The notes under the pieces: generated by a model | Told to the model about the DNA's origin: nothing | The model's input: the letters and a program-made list of their open reading frames with translations, nothing else | The model's database searches: none | Shown here: piece after piece, positions 11,924 to 23,721 of the stretch | How the letters are laid out: every line of letters begins with the position of its first letter | Numbering within the stretch: the stretch's first letter is position 1 | NCBI GenBank assembly: GCA_036346225.1 | Contig: JARFIW010001745.1 | Span: 1 to 64,000 of the forward strand | Direction of reading: 5' to 3' | DNA from: Platerodrilus igneus | Lineage: Eukaryota > Arthropoda > Insecta > Coleoptera > Lycidae | Length of the DNA: 64,000 nucleotides | Made by a program: the position numbers and the translations under genes

Positions 11924-13331
11924 TTAATCTACGTCCATATCATCCCCAGAGGTATCTTCGTCGTCAGTTGTACTTTCATATCCAACAGTTATTACAATTT
12001 GTTCGACAAGTTCTTCGACAATGCCATCCAATTTCCACATTTTTTCTTCTTCTTTAATTGTATGGCTAATACAATTAACCCAATGTCCTTTATCTATGGC
12101 TGAAGTTCCTTCATCCAGAAGCACCTTCACGTCGTTAATTTTAAAAGCAGAATTGTTGGTAGCTACATGCTGCTTTACTCGAGCCCAAATCAGCTCAATT
12201 GGATTTAGATTGCAGTGGTATGGGAGTAACCTTAATACAGTTCTGCCAGAGCGTTTTACAATCTCGTCAGCAACATAAGGTGCCGGGTGAGCTAGAGAGT
12301 GCTGCTTTACTAAGGCTAATAATTCAACTTTTAATAGCTCTTTGGTAACTTCAATGTGTTTTGCGTTTAACCAATTATAAATTTGTTCTTTCCGCCAACT
12401 TTGATTTGGAAACTTATCGGCTTTCACGCTGTGATAAGGAGCATTATCAAGCACGATTACACTATCATTATCAAGAAGAGGTAATACACCTTTCAACCAA
12501 GTTGTAAACGCTTTACCGTTCATGTCTTCGTGATAATTTCCTAAAACGATAATTATGAACTCAGGGTCCTAAGTTGTTTATAGTGTTAATACGCTACCTG
12601 TTTTTTTAGATTGAAAGTTTAAATATGCACCATTGACAAATCCCATATCACTACCTATGTGCGCAACAATTAATCTCTTGCGCTTGCCAGAGGGATCTCG
12701 TATACCAGTCGATAGACCTTCGATTAATGCCTGCCTTGCTGTTTTACAGTGGTGTCTTGCCATACCTTGTTCTTTACATGTCCAGCATTCACCCACGTTT
12801 CATCAGTATAATAAATTCTTTGCCTTCAGCTCTATACTTTTAATTGCAGTTAAATATTTTCTTCGCCACAACACAATTTCAGGTTTTTCAATTAAAATTG
12901 CTTTTCGGCTACGCTTTCCATATTTAAAACCCAATTTCATCATTACCCGATAAAGTGATGTGCGACTGAAGTTTGGTAAAGAGTCATCATTGTTTATTGC
13001 ATGTAATACTTTCTAAATTTGGTAATTCATTTCTAAAGTAAAATGCATGAACATGCCGTCGAATCGCACATCTTTCAAATTCTTCAAGTTCATCGTAGAT
13101 TGTTGTACGCACTCTTGTAGTCTTTGGCGAGGAAGCAGTACCAGTAGTTTCCATTTCTTTTACAATATTCCACATTGATCGAACACCTAAACCCACTTCT
13201 AACGCAGTTTGCTTCACAGATTGCGTTTTGGATGCATTTGTGGAATTTTTCAAATATATATTATAGGCAATAAGCTTTTGCCCGCTCATAACATGTTTGC
13301 CCTTCGGATTTTTAATAGGTTGGTGATCCAT
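11924..13331 (-). pseudogene. DDE transposase, D..D(83)E type, copy 1 (frameshifted)
   Basis: The N-terminal block (13331 to about 12990) has a helix-turn-helix-like region (TALEVGLGVRSMWNIVKEM). The catalytic core shows the first Asp in YTDETWVNAGH (about 12810), the second in DSVIVLDNAPYHS (about 12460) and the Glu in CNLNPIELIWARVK (about 12205). I count 83 residues between the second Asp and the Glu, far more than the 34-41 of ordinary Tc1/mariner enzymes. From memory this fits the DD82E group called Sailor. The tail is acidic (TTDDEDTSGDDMDVD). Frame breaks lie near 12990, 12790 and 12575, so it is inactive as written. No intron interrupts the C-terminal half, unlike copies 2 and 3. Confidence 0.85.
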
Positions 13332-13735
13332 AATTAAATAAAAGTCTGAAAAGAATTCATTGTTAGTATTATATGCTTATCTTTAATGAGACATGCTTAC
13401 CTTATTATCAAGACACTGGTGTTTTATAGCTCTGACAAGAACTGTTTTGATACTAAATATAAAATTAACACAAATTAATAAGGCCGAGCAAAATTTCAAA
13501 AGCAAACTAATAACAAAATACAATTAACAACAAAAACGAAAATATGAAAGGGCAATAGCAAATGTCAAAATGCCGATTGACAATCTGTCTTATAATAAAA
13601 ATGTTCAAACAACCAACACAAACATACGGGATATTTATACTTGTGTACACTTGGCTCATCCATCCACCAATGAGAATCGCTAAAATTCAGTCCTATCTTT
13701 TTCTTCAGTACCTTCTTAACTGGAATGGAGTATAG

Positions 13736-14532
13736 GTATACTAGCTGCTAATGGTGCGGGCTCGTCATCGTTATCGTTAGCGTACATTTAGTTGGTAAGT
13801 AGGCAAGATTTATTTGTATATTTTTAGGCTTATTGGTGTTTTTAGAATTTGAAGTTGTTTTTCGCTTGTCGTCATGTTTTCCATATATCAACGAGTTCGG
13901 CAGACGCAATCTGAATTTGTCATATTATTGGGTAAAAAAAGTTTCAGATGTTCTTCTTTAAACTAGCAATTTATGATTGTTTGCTATCTAAATTCATAGA
14001 AATTACTAATTAGAATTATATTATACGAGTGATTTTGTTTTTAACTGTCCTTTCAGGTACACATATTCTACAAACGGCAGATTGGATCGTGTGTACTGTT
14101 GTTTTGTTCTTTAGATCCGCATCTCCGACAGTTTTGCTTGGCATTCGTGTTCTTTTTTTTTATTTCCTTTTCCTTTGTTATCGTAATTTGGACGAGAATT
14201 CCGTTACTGATTTAATTTTTTACTGGCCCGCTCGTCCTACAGGTAACAGATGTATATTAAAATGTGCTAGATGCTTTTTTTGTGAGTATTCATTAGTCCT
14301 GATTTAACATTAAATTAAAACTGCCCCTTTATTAAATGTAAATTACCCAAGCTTCTATAAAAATTATGCGGCTACATTTTTACAGAAACTCCTGAATCAG
14401 CTAAAATTGATAAATGCTTTTCTATTTACGAAACGCTTAATTAACGCGCGGTCATTACAATTTGTACGTTTCTATTTAATAGTAGTATAAAAATGTTGCA
14501 GAAAATTTAAAGTTCAAGAACAATATATTTAC
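13736..14532. other. No recognised gene; downstream of receptor exon 3
   Basis: This lies in the intron downstream of the donor after exon 3 (GTAAAT at 14532-14527 on the minus strand). I looked on the minus strand for the next odorant receptor exon, expected to encode the sixth and seventh membrane segments, and found none here or further left. Confidence 0.4.
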
Positions 14533-14634
14533 CTTTCTAAAGCGGCATACATCTGTACACATGCTAGAGGTGTTAGCATAAGAAATTTGGTTAGCATTTC
14601 AGGGGAATATACCTCTTGCATTAGTTTTAAAACT
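14533..14634 (-). CDS. Odorant receptor (7tm_6), internal exon 3
   Basis: A 102-bp exon with acceptor TTTTTAG just upstream (14635-14637 side) and donor AG|GTAAAT at 14533/14532. It encodes 33 full codons plus split codons at both ends, and keeps the frame of exon 2 (AG+A gives Arg). The peptide includes VLKLMQEVYSPEMLTKFL, matching the position before the fifth membrane helix in insect odorant receptors, where an E/DIFSP-type motif is usual. The 46-bp intron to exon 2 is typical of insects. Exons for the C-terminal end are not found in this window. Confidence 0.78.
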
Positions 14635-14680
14635 CTAAAAACAAAAAACTTGAACGTGAGCTATAATTTTGAATATACAC

Positions 14681-15165
14681 CTTAAGAGAAACGTATGATA
14701 GCGAATGCACTTCTTTAACATCTCTTTACATCCCCATTGTGATCGTTTACTATAGGAAACTTCTAGTTGTTCAAGCGCGTATTGTAAGATTCTAAGTTGG
14801 ACTATCAACTCTGTACAGTACGTCATAAAAATGCAGTCGTAAGCAAACATAAACTGCATTGTAATTATCATTGTAATCGCCTGTGCAATAAATACCACGA
14901 TAAACAATATCTTATGATCTTCTAAGTGCCAGACTCCAAGAAGTATATCTTGTTTAATCAGACATGACACAAAGATTGCAGTGAATGTTACTGCCATTGT
15001 TGTGTAGAAGATAGACTGAAACGTTCTATTCTGCATTAAAATATAATCCAATCTTGTTTTTAGGTTATTTGGACATATGTCTGTTTTTAAAAAGTGTTTC
15101 GTTTGCTCGATCATAATTTTGAAATCTTTTCGCTTATACACAAGCGCTGCGAATAATCCAAAGCA
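14681..15165 (-). CDS. Odorant receptor (7tm_6), large internal exon 2
   Basis: A 485-bp exon (161 codons plus 2 bases), acceptor TTTTTTAG at 15166-15168, donor AAG|GTGTAT at 14681/14680. It starts in phase 0 with CFGLFAALVYKRKDF, the end of membrane segment 2. It continues through segment 3 (FYTTMAVTFTAIFVSCLI), segment 4 (FIVVFIAQAITMIITMQF) and the intracellular loop with TELIVQLRILQYALEQLE, then CIRYHTFLLR. This layout is that of insect odorant receptors, ligand-gated cation channels formed with Orco in sensory neurons. The loop between segments 3 and 4 is rather short. No stop or frameshift is seen. Confidence 0.82.
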
Positions 15166-17269
15166 CTAAAAAATTCACATTAATACTTTTATGCTGTAAA
15201 GCAATAAGAATATATATAACAACAAGAACCCTGCTAGCTGAAATAGATTTTTCCCAGCTCATTTTTGGTAGAAAATATGTATTATACATCTTTTTAAAAA
15301 ATGTATCAATACGCTGAATGATCCTTTATGTTCAGGTAAGCGTGAATTTGGAAATTTTTCGTTACAGTAATAACAAGAGTTACCAAAAGTTAATAAAAAC
15401 AGGTTCGCAGTTATGTAATAAAACTGAACTTGTGTAGGTTATGCATTATTATCTCTGAATAACAGTGCATAGGATAAAACAGGTGAGTTTGTGGCGTGAG
15501 GGTTTTAGTTGATTAGGTGCAGGGCTGTCCCATGACAAATCACAGTATATGATATTGAGAATTATTCATTACTGCACTTACAGGGTGTCATTCTATACAT
15601 TTGGCTTGACCTAGACCAAAATATCTTGCTCTAAGCATGTGATATTGTTGGCTGCAAAACACAGTAAATGTAAAATTTTATATAGTTCATTCAAAAAAGC
15701 TTTACGATGACGTCAAATGTAGGAATAAAGTGTGAGTAACTATATGCAAATGAATACCTAGAATTACACTCGAAGAGTATTGTCATTTAAAACGATTAAG
15801 GTTGGTAGTTCTGTACGGTGTTGCCACCAATTTCTCTTGCAAATCCAAGCATTTGTCATTCGACATGTTGTCATTTTGTTGTCCTGCTGGTTCTTGTTTA
15901 TTTTTGTTTTTATATTTTTCTTGGATATTGTATAAAACAATTCTTTTCAGAACTTAAATTTATTATTTTGAATTGTGACTATAATACGGGGAATAAAGAC
16001 ATAGCACTGCAGAATAAATAGAGGAAAGCTGGATCTTTGCGTGGACCTTCCTTTTGGGGTTCTAAACAATATTAAAAGTCCTTTGATACATCGCTTTAAA
16101 CTGTTATGCAAGGTCAAATGTCACGAAAAACGGTTTTTGCAAAAATTTCGTTAATGGTTATTTTATCGAAAAAATAGTGGTAATCTAATTTGTAGTTTAG
16201 AAAATTACTTACAAAAAACATGTTATTCATTTTTTCTATAAGACTAACTGTTCCGCCCTTGTAAATAGTTTATAGTGTAGGATTTTATTATTACTTGGGC
16301 TTGCTTGCTGTTCTCAATTCGACGCGATAGATTTAAATTTTGTTAGTCAAATTTTCCCAATGCGTTTATTTGATGTACATTATTCTTGGAATGGTGAACG
16401 TCCAGCCGCACCGACGCACCAGATTATCGATTTGAATTCCAAGGAACTTGCTAAACGAAATCGTTCTACGAGTATTGAAGAGTCCGCTTTAGCCTGTTCA
16501 AGTATTCGCATTTTGAAGATGTTGTAAAACCGCCCTAGCAACAAGCCGCTCTAGTTTTTAAAACCGTTCAAAAATATCGTTGACGAAACCGCATATCCTC
16601 GCTTATTAAAAGCCGCTGAAAATGTTATCGTAAAACCGCAGTCGTCTTATAGTGCCGTCTTGTTTAATTGTACACAGTGTTGGTGTTCGCATCGTTTTGT
16701 CCATGTGCCGCGTCCAGTGTGCAGTGTTACATGCCGCTAATTGGATATTTTACACTTTGATTGCACCGCTCTAGTTCGTGTGCTGCAAGTTTAATTGGTT
16801 ACAACTTCTTCATCGTTGCCGTTGCATGAGTACTAAAATAAACGCTACTTTGTTTCTTTGTTTTGGGCATGAACAGTAATTTTGTGTTGCTGTTGAAACA
16901 CGCCATAGAAAAATACAGTCCAACATCTCGCTTTTTGAGTTATTTGAAAGTCACCGCCGTACACTAACGGTTTTGGAGGAAATTGATTTAAAAGTTATAG
17001 CGTACATTTTACTCATGATATATGTATTTCTGTTCACACTATGATTGATTAATATTGATTTACTTAAATAATAAGTTATAAATTTTTAATTAAAGAATAA
17101 TTATTTTGATAATAGTATTAAATTATATTTGTTTATTTATTATCAAATTATTTTTTTTTTATATTTATTATTACAAATTTTTTTTGTTTGAACAATATTT
17201 TTATATCAATAACAAACTCTATCATAAAATTATTGAATAACTAATTTGCGTTTATTGATGCAATTATTT
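15166..17269. other. Giant-intron sequence, no recognised gene
   Basis: Start of the 28.9-kb receptor intron. I find no transposon or gene that I can name. A short frame near 16880-17045 on the plus strand gives a peptide containing SLFELFESHRRTLTVLEEI with no family match. The stretch 17040-17240 is extremely AT-rich. Confidence 0.4.
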
Positions 17270-18520
17270 TTATTGTTCTTCTTCTGTCTCTATTTCGGTT
17301 ATCATTTCCATCTCTTCATTGTCTTCATCCTCCTCTGGTTCATATATTTCCATAGTTTTAGTCAAGAAATACGATGGATCTATATCCTCAGCAGGCTCGT
17401 CATTAGTAGCGCAATTAAGCGCATCAGGTGATACGTTTAATCAATCCTGACCATAGCAATTTCCACAAACTACCGAACAGTACAACGAACTTTCAGCAAC
17501 GCAGTTCATGGTACATCCCTTCGTACAATTACAAAAATAGTGTTCAGTAAACTATCAGCGGGCAATGTCCATCCCCAGTCTAGAGGGTTGAGGTCGTTGC
17601 CAAAACTTGCAGGTAGTAAACGCGATATAAATGTTGTTGAGCAGCACTAGATGTTGGCGGAGAGACGATAAATCTACAGATTTTTGAGCTGCGTTAATTT
17701 CGAAACGTCAAATATCTGTGATTATCAATAGACACTTCTTTCATTGGTGCTTTATACAAAGCCAGAAAACGAATGCCATGATCAAAATTACATCCGGAGA
17801 GCATTGTTTTTGAGTGAAGACATTGGCGTAATTAATTTCTTATTCTTTTCAAATAATTTAAAGGCATTAATTTTATCTTTGTGAAAAAAGTTGATGTGGT
17901 ATCGCAACCGGTCATTGCATGTAAAATAAAATGTGATTTCTACACTTAGGATACAAACTTAAGCTTTGTGAAGAATAAATTGTTGTTGTATTTTATTACC
18001 AGGTTTCAATAAATATATGATTTTATCACTAGGTTCGTGCAATCAATAATACTAGTAAGCTACGTCTTCATACGATGATACTTGTTCTGCTGTCGGATTC
18101 TTCAATTGCTGTGTCAACGATGAGAACATCAGCATCATTTCGAGCTTGTTTTACATTAATATTAGCAGTTTTAAATTATTCATATAATATAGCAATAAAT
18201 CTATGCTTGTTGCTTGCCAATAAACTTTTCTTGACCTGTTGAAATAGTCATGGATTCATCGAAGAGAATATCAGTAGATGATGAAACTTTTGCACTTCGA
18301 CGACGTTGTTCACCAGCTTTGATGTTTTTTTGATGATCGTTATAACCATCAAATACAATTATAACGTTATTACCATAATATTTAAGTACATAATGAACAT
18401 ATGCATTAAAAATTGTATAGAACGTTTCTCCTTTATTCCATACAACACGGTGTAAAAGAAATCCTCCATCGATGATATAAGTAACATTAGAGGTATCTAA
18501 TTCAACGTTTGATTACAAAT
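17270..18520 (-). pseudogene. Decayed nuclease-like ORF with Cys-rich tail
   Basis: Minus-strand fragments line up as one protein. The N-terminal part has YIIDGGFLLHRVVW and VIIVFDGYNDHQKN followed by AGEQRRR (about 18480-18290). A middle part has HAMTGCDTTS (about 17925). A C-terminal part has LNPLDWGWTLPAD, then CTKGCTMNCVAESSLYCS and CGNC, ending in an acidic tail with a stop at 17270-17272. I recall this arrangement from a widespread, poorly characterised invertebrate protein family that resembles PIN/FEN-type nucleases at its N-terminus. That functional link is inference. Many stops and frame changes make it a pseudogene. It may be transposon cargo, as no host intron structure is visible. 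Confidence 0.6.
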
Positions 18521-18907
18521 ATACGACTTATACATACCGTTTAAGAAGTGCATATATTACGTTCCGACCTTTAAATTGAATTTTCTCGAAAACCATTATT
18601 TTTACGAAAAAAAGTTATATAATGTTTTTTGTAGGTATTTTTATAAGCTATAAATTTGATAACTCCTATTTTTGCGATAAAAGTGACTGTTAACGAGATT
18701 TTCGCAAAAAAGCGTATTTCGCGACTTTTGACCCCGCGTAACATTTTTAGCAGCACATATATCGATGGGGACTTTTGGGATACTACTTAGAATCCCAAAA
18801 AGAAGGTTCATACAAATATCCGGCTTTCCGGGAATTATTCCAAAGTTTGACCTTTTTTTTGTCTTTATTCCCTGAACTATACATAAAATATATATTAAGT
18901 TTTCACA

Positions 18908-20629
18908 ATGCCTAAACTGTCGTATACGCGTGCTCAAGATATGGTAGCTTCACAAATAAGCTATTTTGAGAAAGAAATTAATAATAATGGGCCTCTTTTA
19001 TCATTCACTTCTGTAAGAGACGTAAGTAACTTCTGCATTTATGTGTTTGATTCCAATCAAATAATTTCAAATTTGATGAGGTTAAGTTAACTAAACAATT
19101 TCATTAACAGTGGTTTGTTTAGCGACTCGCATCAGCATTAAATATTAGTATAGGCATTGTAAACTGCATTGGAACTAGGTTCAATAAGGGTGAAGTGCTA
19201 ACAGGCCCAAAAAAAATACGTCCACGCATGAGACCTGTTATTGATATAGATGGTTTCGACAAAGGTGCAATTAGAAATATAATCTACCAGATGTATAAAA
19301 AACAGGGCGGCTCCGTGGCGTAGTGGTATGTGTGTGACTACTACGCCCAAGGTCCCGGGTTCAAATCCCGACACGGTCCGCTTGAAAATGTTAGGCGAGC
19401 ATTTTTCACAAAAATACACCCTCGTTCGGATGAGAGGTAAATGGAGGTCCCGTGTGAGTGTTGTCACGCACGTTAAAGATCCCTACCTTGCTTGGAACAG
19501 CAAGGGTTCGGCAAAATTCCAAATTTTCCAGGTAAAAAAAAACTCGCTTCCTGGCCAATGTAGTACCTTCCGGTGGAGCATTGGAAAATCAAATGTAATG
19601 TATAAAAAACAGCTAGTAATTTTTAATCGCCTTTAAAAGCGAATAATTTTTTGTATTTCAGAGGAGCACATTACTATAGAAACGCTACAAGAAAACCTTT
19701 GTGAACGAGACTTATTCAAAGGCGGTAGAACTTCTTTGTGGACAATTTTAAGACAATATGTTCAAGCTAAAACAGAGGAGCTACGGCAGTTCATATTTGT
19801 TGATGAAAGTTGGATTTCTGATTTACTGTTTGTTGGTGATGAACGGTAATACTAATAATTATAAAAATATAAGATTTTGCTAAGTATGCGTTCCTTTATT
19901 AGGTATATAGTTCTTTACGCTGGGTGTGATGACGGATTCATTCCTAATGCCAAACTCGTATTTGCTTCAAAAACCACGAAGGGTGATTACCATGGCGAAA
20001 TGAATCAGGACAACTTTTTACATTGGTTTGAATATAAGCTTTTAGTTAATCTAAGCAAGCCATCGTCTATCGTAAAGGACACTGCTAGCTACCATAGTAT
20101 GCAAATCAATAAGGTACCAACGGGTTCCTGGAAAAAAGCTGATATTCAAAAGTGGCTACAAGAGAATAATATTTGTTACAATAGCACAATGCTAAAATGT
20201 AAATTAATAACATTGGTGAAACAGTAAGTTATATTATTTTACATAGTCTTTTTTTTATTGTTTGTATTTTTAGGAATAAGCCTAAAGCTATATTTGCAGC
20301 TGATCGAATGGCTAACGCTACGATCACACGGTTGTGAGACTTCCACCATACCACTGTATTTTTAATCCAATAGAACACATCTGGGATTATATTATAGAGA
20401 TCACGAAGGATACAGTGGTACCTCAGTTGAGAAGTCACTAGCTACATGGAAGGAAGCTCTTGCGACTGTAACACCTGATGTGTGGGCAAGCATAATTCAC
20501 CATACAGAAAAAGAGATACAACTCTGGTGGAATAGGGCAATAGCATTTGACTATAAAGATGCACTACCCTTGATCATCAGTGTTGATAGTGAAGAGGACA
20601 ACGACCATCTGTGGAATGATGAAGCATAA
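18908..20629 (+). pseudogene. Intron-bearing DDE transposase, D..D(~82)E type, copy 2
   Basis: Exon-like blocks: 18908-19021 (starts MPKLSYTRAQDMVASQ), 19123-19305 (RLASALNISIGIVNC, helix-turn-helix-like), 19662-19845 (first Asp in FIFVDESWI), 19903-20223 (YIVLYAGCDDGFIPNA, second Asp in IVKDTASYHS) and 20274-20629 (acidic C-terminus). Introns are short with GT..AG ends (101, 56 and 50 bp are clear) and phases match at three joins. A SINE splits the end of exon 2. A one-base shift near 20333 breaks the FNPIEHIW block with the catalytic Glu, and the second-Asp motif has T for the usual N. It is homologous to the genes at 11924-13331 and 50245-50979. It lies antisense within the receptor intron. 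Confidence 0.75.
19306..19597 (+). mobile_element. tRNA-derived SINE with 15-bp target duplication
   Basis: A 292-bp insertion flanked by perfect direct repeats atgtataaaaaacag at 19291-19305 and 19598-19612. The head has RNA polymerase III promoter boxes: an A-box-like gtggcgtagtggtatg (19315-19330) and a B-box ggtcccgggttcaaatcccg (19350-19369). The 5' ~75 bases look tRNA-derived, and the body is unrelated to tRNA. The intact duplication suggests a fairly recent insertion. It is not a functional tRNA gene. Confidence 0.9.
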
Positions 20630-20971
20630 TTTATAATTCCTATACAGCTTTGGCACAATATAAATATACATTTATTAATTAATATATTAATGAATTAAGT
20701 ACATTTTTGAGTATTACTTAATTTTGATTTAGTTACTTTGCATGAAAAACATTTTTAAAAACATGTTGAAATGTATTGAGATTAAATTAATATTTTCCTC
20801 CTAAAGGCTGTGTTGTTACAAATTTGAAAGTTATATCCAAGACATCAGTTCGACTAAAATTCAAACTTTATGTATATTTTATATTGAAGGTATTTACATA
20901 CCTGTTGAAGTTAACAAATTACATATAAATATGTTGTTTATATTTAAAACCGTCAACAGTTCATGACTAGG

Positions 20972-21120
20972 GCTGGGTCGGCGTATCGATATATCGATAC
21001 GTATCGATACGACACCCATATCGACCCCCTGATACAGCGAAAAATAAATATCGATATATCGATACTCGATATGTATCGATACGTATCGATATTCGATACG
21101 CAAAATCCCGTATCGCCTAC

Positions 21121-21165
<45 letters not shown>
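20972..21165. repeat. ATCGAT-rich repeat plus (TA)n microsatellite
   Basis: Dense overlapping ATCGAT/GTATCGATAC palindromes (about 20980-21105), bounded by gggctgggtcggcg on the left and gtatcgcctacccc on the right. The ends form an imperfect inverted pair, suggesting a small non-autonomous element. A (TA)n run follows at 21124-21165. Similar repeats are at 23388-23560, 25735-25898 and 40053-40195. Confidence 0.75.
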
Positions 21166-21166
<1 letters not shown>

Positions 21167-21252
21167 CTGTGATCGGACTTACGGGGTTGATATCGCCCGT
21201 GTCAACACTGATTTTCAAAAAAACCAAAAAAAATTTATAAAAATATTCTTAC

Positions 21253-21359
21253 CCAGATTTCTGCTTCAAAATATCTTCAGCAGCTTCCCTGGCTAGCTCA
21301 GCTGTGCCTCTTCTCGGATACCAAAATTTACAATCATTTTTCCTTCTCACACACACCAT
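21253..21359 (-). CDS. Possible first coding exon, unrecognised
   Basis: On the minus strand an ATG at 21357-21359 opens 35 codons (MVCVRRKNDCKFWYPRRG then TAELAREAAEDILKQKS) and ends at a good donor, GG|GTAAGA. The peptide composition looks protein-like. I do not recognise it and see no second exon. If real it would be a gene nested in, and on the same strand as, the odorant receptor intron; it could equally be chance. Confidence 0.28.
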
Positions 21360-21361
21360 TC

Positions 21362-23200
21362 AATAAAATCATCAAATAATACAACAATCATACAATCTAT
21401 ATTCACCGCCATTTACAAACAATTATTCACAAATATATACAATTTTATTACAATTCAATAAGTGATATTTTTGTAAAATCCTTGTTTTAAATTTTTATTA
21501 GTAAAAACATTTGATACAATTGGAGTAGATGGGCCCCAAATAATACCCTGTATTTATTGCACACTGGAGTATGGTGAGCTCATAATAACCCAGTTTATTA
21601 ATATATGCCTGTTACCTTGCATAAAATTACCACAAAATTAACAAACCCATGTACCCTTAACAATCCTATTTAAATTCATAATGAAATTTAATAAGCTTTA
21701 CATACACCTTTTTTTCAATATTTAAAATACTCTACTAATTGTCAAGTACACGTATCTTTTCCAATACGTTAGATAACCATAAATAACTCCTTAAGGTCAC
21801 TCACACATCACAAATAATTCCAACAGTTTATCAAATAACAGCAAATTCAAATGAGTTACCTGGAAAATGCCTCAAGTCTCCATCTCTTTCGATGATGCTT
21901 TATCCTCCAAAACGCCTTGGCTTCGTGACTATGCGCTCTGATTTACCAGATATTTATAGATGATAACCTGAGTCTACGCCGAGCTCCGTGCTACCAATTA
22001 CTATTCCATCACAGCATCCAAATTCACGTATATTATACTTTTGTTTATTGCTTTATTAGCTTGTTATGGTATTAGTTGGACCTCGGTTAATTTAATTCAC
22101 TCGACACTACACACGTCAATAACTACAAGGCCTCAACTAACCACGTTATAAGTGCGAATACTATTTTACTGAATTATACAATTTTCAATACTCACAAGCC
22201 TCTACTATAACGTCGGTTGATTATTATACGTAGTCTAAAGCGATAAAAATACCAAGAGAATAAAAAAAGCAAGCCCCATGCTCCCAGAGTATTTATATCC
22301 TTCAAATGCCATCACTGGCCACACTTCACGCGAAATACTTATTTCTAAAATAACATTTCTGCAAATTTTAATCTAACCGCGTTAAAACTCCCAGAAATTA
22401 ATCTCGTGGACGTGCTATATACTCCAAAAAACCGCATTTACCTGTCGCGTGTTCGTCCGTTGTAAAACTATTCATTTCCACCAATGATACAGTGCTACGT
22501 GGTCATAAAACTCCGCCTGTGATATTTTTATCTCTGTCTTATGCATATTAGATGTCGCGTTTTGACCCCACTTGTGTTATAGAAAATCGATATAGCTGAC
22601 AGCGTCCCTTGAATCCACGTGGATTGAGTACGTGCGTTTTGCAAGTCAATGCTGTTATATCCGTTTCTATCTGTAGCATATTATTGATCGTGCATCCCTT
22701 CTGCTCTTTAAGAAACTTTGTTAGCTTGTTTATTTGAAGCAACTGACTGTTGGAAATGTTTTCTTTGTAACCCGCGTTATTATGCATATAAATTCGACGA
22801 AGATAATCTTTCAGAACATGCAGGTGTTTCTAATTAGTGATCGTTTAAAACAACAATTCTAGGAGCTTATATTTCACGGTATTCGATATAATTGACGTCC
22901 TTGTCTACTACCACGAACCCTTTTGCTTTCGGATTATTGATTTTCTATACCCTGGTGTAGTTCTTAATTCTATTACACGTTGAATTAAAATAAATTAAAT
23001 TAATTAAGCGTTTTCTATTTGTTTTTAAAACTGGTTTTCTTTATGAACCTATTACACTTTTTAATCCTTAATTATAAAAATACGTCAATACTTGTTCGTT
23101 TAAATTAAATAAATGAAATAAATTTTGCGCGTAAAATTGTTTGTTTCTCTATACAGGGGGTTTGAAATTGCATTGTTTACCTCAAATTTAACCCTTTGAA
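21362..23200. other. Intron sequence, no recognised gene
   Basis: AT-rich sequence with no frame or repeat that I can assign. An ATG-opened frame at 22548-22787 on the minus strand has no family resemblance. Confidence 0.35.
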
Positions 23201-23203
23201 TCA

Positions 23204-23207
<4 letters not shown>

Positions 23208-23245
<38 letters not shown>

Positions 23246-23560
23246 CCTATGTCACAAATATTAAACTTGAAACTTTAATTATTTTGATAACAAACAATCT
23301 TAAGAAAAAGATCGATTTGTCAGTAAATACATTATTTTACAACGATCTTGTGATTTTATTCCCAAAGAAAGAGTAGATAAATAGTCGATGCCTAATCGAT
23401 TCGTACCTATACGTATCGCTGCGTCTCAATATGTATACTTAATCTACACATCTAAACGTTTCTATACGAATCGCTACATATATTTATACGTATCTATACG
23501 TATCGATACCCATAGTTACAAGTCGATATGTATCGATACGCACCGATACGCATCGGTAAA
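23208..23560. repeat. (TA)n microsatellite and second ATCGAT-rich repeat
   Basis: (TA)n at 23208-23244. At 23388-23560 come repeated tatcgatacg, tacgtatcg and cgatacgcatcg blocks, more diverged than the copy at 20972. Confidence 0.65.
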
Positions 23561-23721
23561 GGTTGCATTAAATGTGCACACTCTAGGAATGCAAGCAGCG
23601 GTATATCTGACAATGACACATTCCATAAATCAACATAAAATGTTTTGACAGTATATTGACATACAAAACAGTAATAATTTATTAAACTTCTTCTTGATAA
23701 CTTCTATAAGATAACTTAACA

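Larger units (their letters stand above)
11041..13735 (-). mobile_element. Tc1/mariner-related DNA transposon with wide D-E spacing, copy 1
   Basis: A 2.7-kb element flanked by 27-bp perfect inverted repeats: ctatactccattccagtt.. at 11041 and its complement ending ..tggaatggagtatag at 13735. Flanking TA dinucleotides are compatible with a TA target duplication, though exact ends are ambiguous because the repeat starts ctata. It carries one minus-strand transposase, and a small foldback element (11425-11567) is nested near its left side. Confidence 0.85.

Noticed and set aside
19306..19380. tRNA gene
   Set aside because: The A and B boxes are clear, but the unit is the head of a 292-bp SINE with target duplications, and the anticodon arm is not tRNA-like.
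20229..21172. ORFs rich in I, Y, R and D around 20894-21172, and similar ORFs at 25648-25926 and 39929-40207
   Set aside because: They are translations of the ATCGAT/TA repeats, not genes.
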